In this document: in pieces, positions 59,371 to 64,000 of the stretch
Position numbering within the stretch: the stretch's first letter is position 1
How the letters are laid out: every line of letters starts with the position of its first letter
Source: Piscicola geometra
Taxonomy: Eukaryota > Annelida > Clitellata > Hirudinida > Piscicolidae
Length of the DNA: 64,000 bases
Assembly: GCA_943735955.1 (NCBI GenBank)
Contig: OX030959.1
Location: forward strand, 1,962,272 to 2,026,271
Direction: 5' to 3'
The notes under the pieces: model-generated
Database searches by the model: none
What the model was told of the DNA's origin: nothing
What the model saw: the letters and a program-made list of their open reading frames with translations, nothing else
Position numbers and translations under genes: made by a program

Positions 59371-60160
59371 TATATTATAATTATTTATATTATAATTATT
59401 TATATTATAATTATTTATATTATAATTATTTATATTATAATTATTTATATTATAATTATTTGTATTATAATTATTTATATTATAATTATTTATATTATAA
59501 TTATTTATATTATAATTATTTATATTATAATTATTTATATTATAATTATTCATATTATAATTATTCATATTATAATTATTTTTATTATAATTATTTATAT
59601 TACAATTATTTATATTATAATTATTTATACTATAATTATTTATATTATAAATATTTATATTATAATTATTTATATTATAATTATTTATATTATAATTATT
59701 TATATTATAATTATTTATATTATAATTATTTATATTATAATTATTTATATTATAATTATTTATATTATAATTATTTATATTATAAGTATTTATATTATAA
59801 TTATTTATATTATAATTATAATATAAATAATTATAATATAAATAATTATTTATATTATAATTATTTATATTATAATTATTTGTATTATAATTATTTATAT
59901 TATAATTATTTATATTATAATTATTTATATTATAATTATTTATATTATAATTATTTATATTATAATTATTTATATTATAATTATTTATAGTATAATTTTT
60001 TATATTATAATTATTTATATTATAATTATTTATATTATAATTATTTATATTATAATTATTTTATTATAATTATTTTATTATAATTATTTATATTATAATT
60101 ATTTATATTATAATTATTTATATTATAATTATTTATATTATAATTATTTATATTATAATT
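59371..60160. repeat. 15-bp AT satellite, ~52 units
   Basis: Unit TATATTATAATTATT, mostly perfect, with drifted copies at the left from ~59290. 15 bp is five codons, so long Tyr/Asn/Ile open frames on both strands are artefacts. Two or more units at 59816-59848 lie in reverse orientation. Confidence 0.97.
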
Positions 60161-60271
60161 CTTTTCAGCCTCAAGAATAAGATGTGCATTACCTATTTAA
60201 TCGACTTCATCACTTCACTCGCTTAGAGCACTAAAGAACATGACACCTTTGGAATGTACAGCAATGTAGAG

Positions 60272-60302
60272 ACTATACCGTAGAGACTCTACGTTGTATA
60301 GT
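60272..60302. other. Strong inverted repeat (hairpin)
   Basis: ACTATAC-C-GTAGAG, then CTCTACG and GTATAGT: two stacked stems of about 7 bp each with a tiny loop and one bulge; GGAAT (60251) and ATTCC (60303) could extend it. Confidence 0.8.
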
Positions 60303-63300
60303 ATTCCACAGCACAACACAACACCTTGTTTTAGTCTGCAGAAATCTCCTTGTAAATACAATTCTGCACCTTCCCACAGTTTTATATAAAGATTTGGTAT
60401 TTACCCTTACAAACTTGCGCATGTTTCTTCCGTCTTGTGGTAAAATTATTGGATTTACATCCATCAAATTGCTCCTCACACGATTTCGCTGTGAACTTTA
60501 AAACATACAAACCTGAAAGGAAACGAACACACAAACATACAAACACTTTCATACAAATGATTATGTAGTATAACTTATAAGTGGCTTATTTGAAATGACT
60601 TGTAAATAGTTGCTGCAACGGCGTTTTAGTTCAATCTCGTTGTCATGGCAATGCTTCATTGTTGTTATGACGACCAGGCTTACATTTTGTTGATTATTCT
60701 TCGTTCTAGCGTACCTCGGAGCTGTTAGGATCTTTGGTGAGATGGTGAAGCAGTCAGGAAACAATGTCGAAGATCAAAAATATCTCAGAAAGCATTCGCA
60801 AGTCTGTAAGCATCAGCACTGGTCAATGGCACATCAAGCATGTGCTTTGGTTCACAACATTGTTATAGACTGTTTTAACAGCGATGCTGGTCATTAAATC
60901 TGGCTTCATTCAACGTTTACTTCATTCAAGCATAAACAGAATGAACTCATTAAACTTTCATTATTTATTCCAAAATTTTCTTTTTAAATAATTGGGTCTA
61001 CTTTTGTTAATGATTTGTTTTTTTTTCCTGAACTCTATTCTTTTCTCCCAACATTTCCTCATAGGTCTATCGAATACCTCAGCCTCAAATGATCATTCAT
61101 CTAGCTCACAACCACGCCAAGAAACTAATCAACTACTTCGACTACCAATTCTTTTGAATCTTTTATTTATAACAAAATCTGCGGAGACGGGCGCTGCAAA
61201 CCTAATATTGTTGCTATATTTTGAAATTTTCAATTTTTATTTAGTTAATGAGTTCATTGATTCATTATAATTCACTGCTATTCAATTATTTTTAATGATT
61301 AACTAATCCATTAACGGATGAATTTGTATAGCGTTGACTTGTTATAAGTGGAAAAGGTGCCTGCGTAAATGGTGATTGTTCATTCTATTTCGACCTCTTC
61401 ATTAGTTTTATTTTGACATTTTTCGCCTATTTTTCTTTCTCTTTATAGACTTTTTTACGTTGTTTCATTTGTTAATATTGTACTAATTGTAATAAACGAT
61501 CTTCACTGATAAGTTTAAAGCACCACCAAGTTGGTCGATCTTTATGGTTTTTTAAGGTATTCAGTCGTTATCCTATTTATAGACACATCTCAAAAGTAAG
61601 TTCATACATAAATGTTATTTTTATCGAAATAGAATAGTTGGAAGGACAGAAAAGATTTCGTTTAAACTTCATTCAGTCTTTTTATACTCAACAACACAAT
61701 CAGTTGAACACACCTTGGATAAAGTTAGAATGCCGTAAGAAATTTGTATTTCTTTCGTAGATTTTTCATATTTAAATGAGTTGTATCTTGAGTTACATCG
61801 GGACCTGAAATATTCCCCTCTGATTTGAAGGACCCATTTTTTGAAGCTTCGAAGGTGAATGAAAACTCCAGAATTAACACAAAAGTTTATTCTCGATAAA
61901 GATGTAATAATGAATATAAAGAGGAATTGAGAATATAAGGCATCTGTTAATGAAATTGTGGCTGGGTGGTGTTTCAAATGATAAACTCAGAACTTTGTGA
62001 TGAAAGTTTCTTCTAAAAAAATGGTTTGTTAAATTGGCATAGTTTAAGGGTTTTGAATCTATAAGTATTAAAACCATTAAATATTGAATTAAGTCCTATA
62101 ACAAATAGATTAACGATTACAAATCAAGTATTGTTTTCTCAAAATAGAAAAAAGTGATTTACAAATTCGGAATACATTCAGAAGGAATCTACTGGTAAGA
62201 ATATAATACACCTTTCATGAAATGAAATTTCTTTTCTAGTCGTTCGTTTTCAACCCAATAGATTTATTAAGTTTTCAGATATTTTAATTATACATTATAA
62301 ATTGATATTTTTGAATGATCAAACAAATCGAGTAATTTATGGCAAGTTGAATAACTCCTTTAATAAAAAATCTTTTTCCAATACTTAAATTCATACTTTC
62401 TCAAACTAAATTTATTTTCAAAAATCTTAACAATTTATTTAAAACTATAAAGATTAATACAAAGATTGTACTACTCTCCAACTCATTAATACAACCATGC
62501 TGCTGATATCGCCTCTGTTCATTGCTCACATTTTTGAGTGATTAAGTCATTCAATTAAACCATCATTGCATTAAACTATTAACACTGATGTTTAAAATTG
62601 AAATAATAATAATAATGGTAATTGTTATAAAAACACTATTTCTTCAAATATAATAAAAAGATCAATTTGAGAATCATTTTACAAAAAGGATTGATAAGGT
62701 TCATGCATGTAGCTAGTCACGCCTCACACGTCCAAAGCTGTGAACACCAAACGTTGACCGCCTTACTTTAATTTTAGCCGAAAATAATGAATGAATGGAT
62801 GAATGAAAATAGGAATAAATGGATGGATTGCTGGATGAATTAATAAATGAAAAAATAATAACGGATTGGCTGAAAAATATGCGAATAAATAATACTTCGA
62901 CAAAGGATTAAATTGAGAAATCATTATTTTAGTGGTATCACTTGCTAACAACGAAATACCATCAGTAGAGAACATGCGAACCGAATACTGGGCCTTAATC
63001 ATCAAGCATCTTTAAAAATGATTTAGAAAAAACTCTTACATCTTTTAAGCCTTCAATGCTGGGAATTGTTGTTTGTTTACGACGCCGTTGCTAAAAAGCA
63101 AAAAGCTTCAGGCTTTCAAATGCCTCTTTAAAACACAACGAAATTGTACAGCGATAAGATGAAAGAGTGATGATGAAAAAAATAAAAATAGAATATGAAA
63201 AATTAAATAATTTAAATAATAAAGAATACGAAGAAGACTTCTTTCGAGATAATTCGAAAATCCAACAGACAAGTTTATGGGTGACCAGAAAACATGACAA

Positions 63301-64000
63301 GAGTTCAAGATTTCAGCAGCTCAACGTTGGTCTGCTTTGCTGTGAGTGAAAGAAGCATGGGAAGAGCCTCCATGTTAATTAAAAGAAAGTATGAAATTTC
63401 AGATATTAAAGCCTTGAAGCTTAAATTTAAAATGAACAGCTAAGCTGCGAAAAATCAAAGATGAATCGATAAATAATTATAATTAAGACAAACTAAAACT
63501 TCAGCATTTAAACCAAAATAGAAGACTTAGCATGAGCACCAAGAATGAAAAATGACTTTTAAAAGATGTAAAAAGTTCGAAATCTCTGTATGAAACCCTG
63601 GTCTGAGTTAGAATGAACGATGATCAAGCTGGTTCAAATACACAAACTACAAGGAATCTTGTAGACTTTTTGCATATAAATAAACTTTTTTCTCTGTGTA
63701 TTCAATGGTATAAGCAAGCATTGAAATATCTTTTATTTTTAATTCCTTAAATTCGTTAATTATTACTAATACTTAAATTCGTTGGTTAATAATATTAATT
63801 CAATTATACGATATACCTAGAATTCACATATTTGTAAAAAACTAAATCTATACAAAAAGCATATCAATAATAATAATAAACGAAAAATTTTAAAAGATAA
63901 AGAAATTAGAATTATAAAGTAAAATGGAAGAAACTCAAAACGTGGATAAAGGTGATAAAGTAAAACTTTATGACAATAAGCATTCTGAATGAAGACAGAG

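Larger units (their letters stand above)
58613..64000 (+). other. 3' flank with no supported gene
   Basis: AT-rich; probably begins with the coactivator 3' UTR, although I see no clear AATAAA soon after the stop. Apart from the SINE, satellite and hairpin listed here I see only short open frames without family similarity. Confidence 0.5.

Noticed and set aside
59281..59990. Ile/Tyr/Asn-rich 'membrane protein'
   Set aside because: Both strands are open over a 15-bp satellite; no unique sequence.
63167..63349. Short Lys/Asn/Glu-rich ORF
   Set aside because: 60 codons in AT-rich DNA with no family similarity, splice context or upstream support.

Overview
The window looks like animal nuclear DNA. 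Genes are split by short AT-rich introns with GT/AG borders and consistent codon phase, and there are many micro- and minisatellites, retrotransposon scraps and a DNA transposon. There are no bacterial operons, no CRISPR array and no rRNA or convincing tRNA gene. AT richness, compact introns, an ADAM of meltrin type, a single p160 coactivator and asparagine-rich exons would suit a lophotrochozoan such as an annelid or leech. That placement is inference, not something the sequence proves.

Layout, all genes on the + strand. (1) 147-4934: 3' part of an ADAM-family membrane metalloprotease gene (ADAM-A); its 5' part lies left of the window. The zinc site is destroyed, so the product should be a non-catalytic ADAM. 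One intron carries a ~1.76 kb, almost perfect TTGA array beside what looks like a retrotransposon 3' tail. (2) 7154-15613: a complete tandem paralogue (ADAM-B) assembled here as 20 phase-consistent exons, 1062 residues: hydrophobic signal after a long N-terminal extension, prodomain with cysteine switch, RRKR furin site, intact HExxHxxxxxH zinc site, disintegrin, cysteine-rich, EGF, transmembrane and proline-rich tail. A 5'-truncated LINE lies in its first intron. (3) 15614-28595: ~13 kb with no protein gene I can support, rich in CA, CAT, GGAT and CAACAG repeats, plus one good candidate untranslated exon at 21093-21167. (4) 28596-58168: a very large p160 nuclear-receptor coactivator gene (NCOA/SRC, Taiman type), 15 phase-consistent coding exons giving about 3.9 thousand residues. 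It has bHLH helix 1, PAS-A, PAS-B, four LxxLL boxes and huge Asn/Ser/Asp/Gln-rich stretches. The exon coding the basic region was not found. A hAT transposon sits in one intron. (5) 58169-64000: no convincing gene; a tRNA-derived SINE, a 15-bp AT satellite and a long hairpin.

The two ADAM genes are linked functionally: ADAM-B can be an active sheddase, ADAM-A keeps the adhesive modules, membrane anchor, tail and C-terminal PDZ-type ligand but not the catalytic residues. Nearly identical patches between the two, bounded by strongly diverged exons, point to gene conversion. The coactivator would bind ligand-bound nuclear receptors through its LxxLL boxes; nothing in the sequence ties it to the ADAM pair other than proximity.

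Gene models were made by eye from splice motifs, phase and family resemblance; exon edges may be off by a few bases and no transcript evidence was available.
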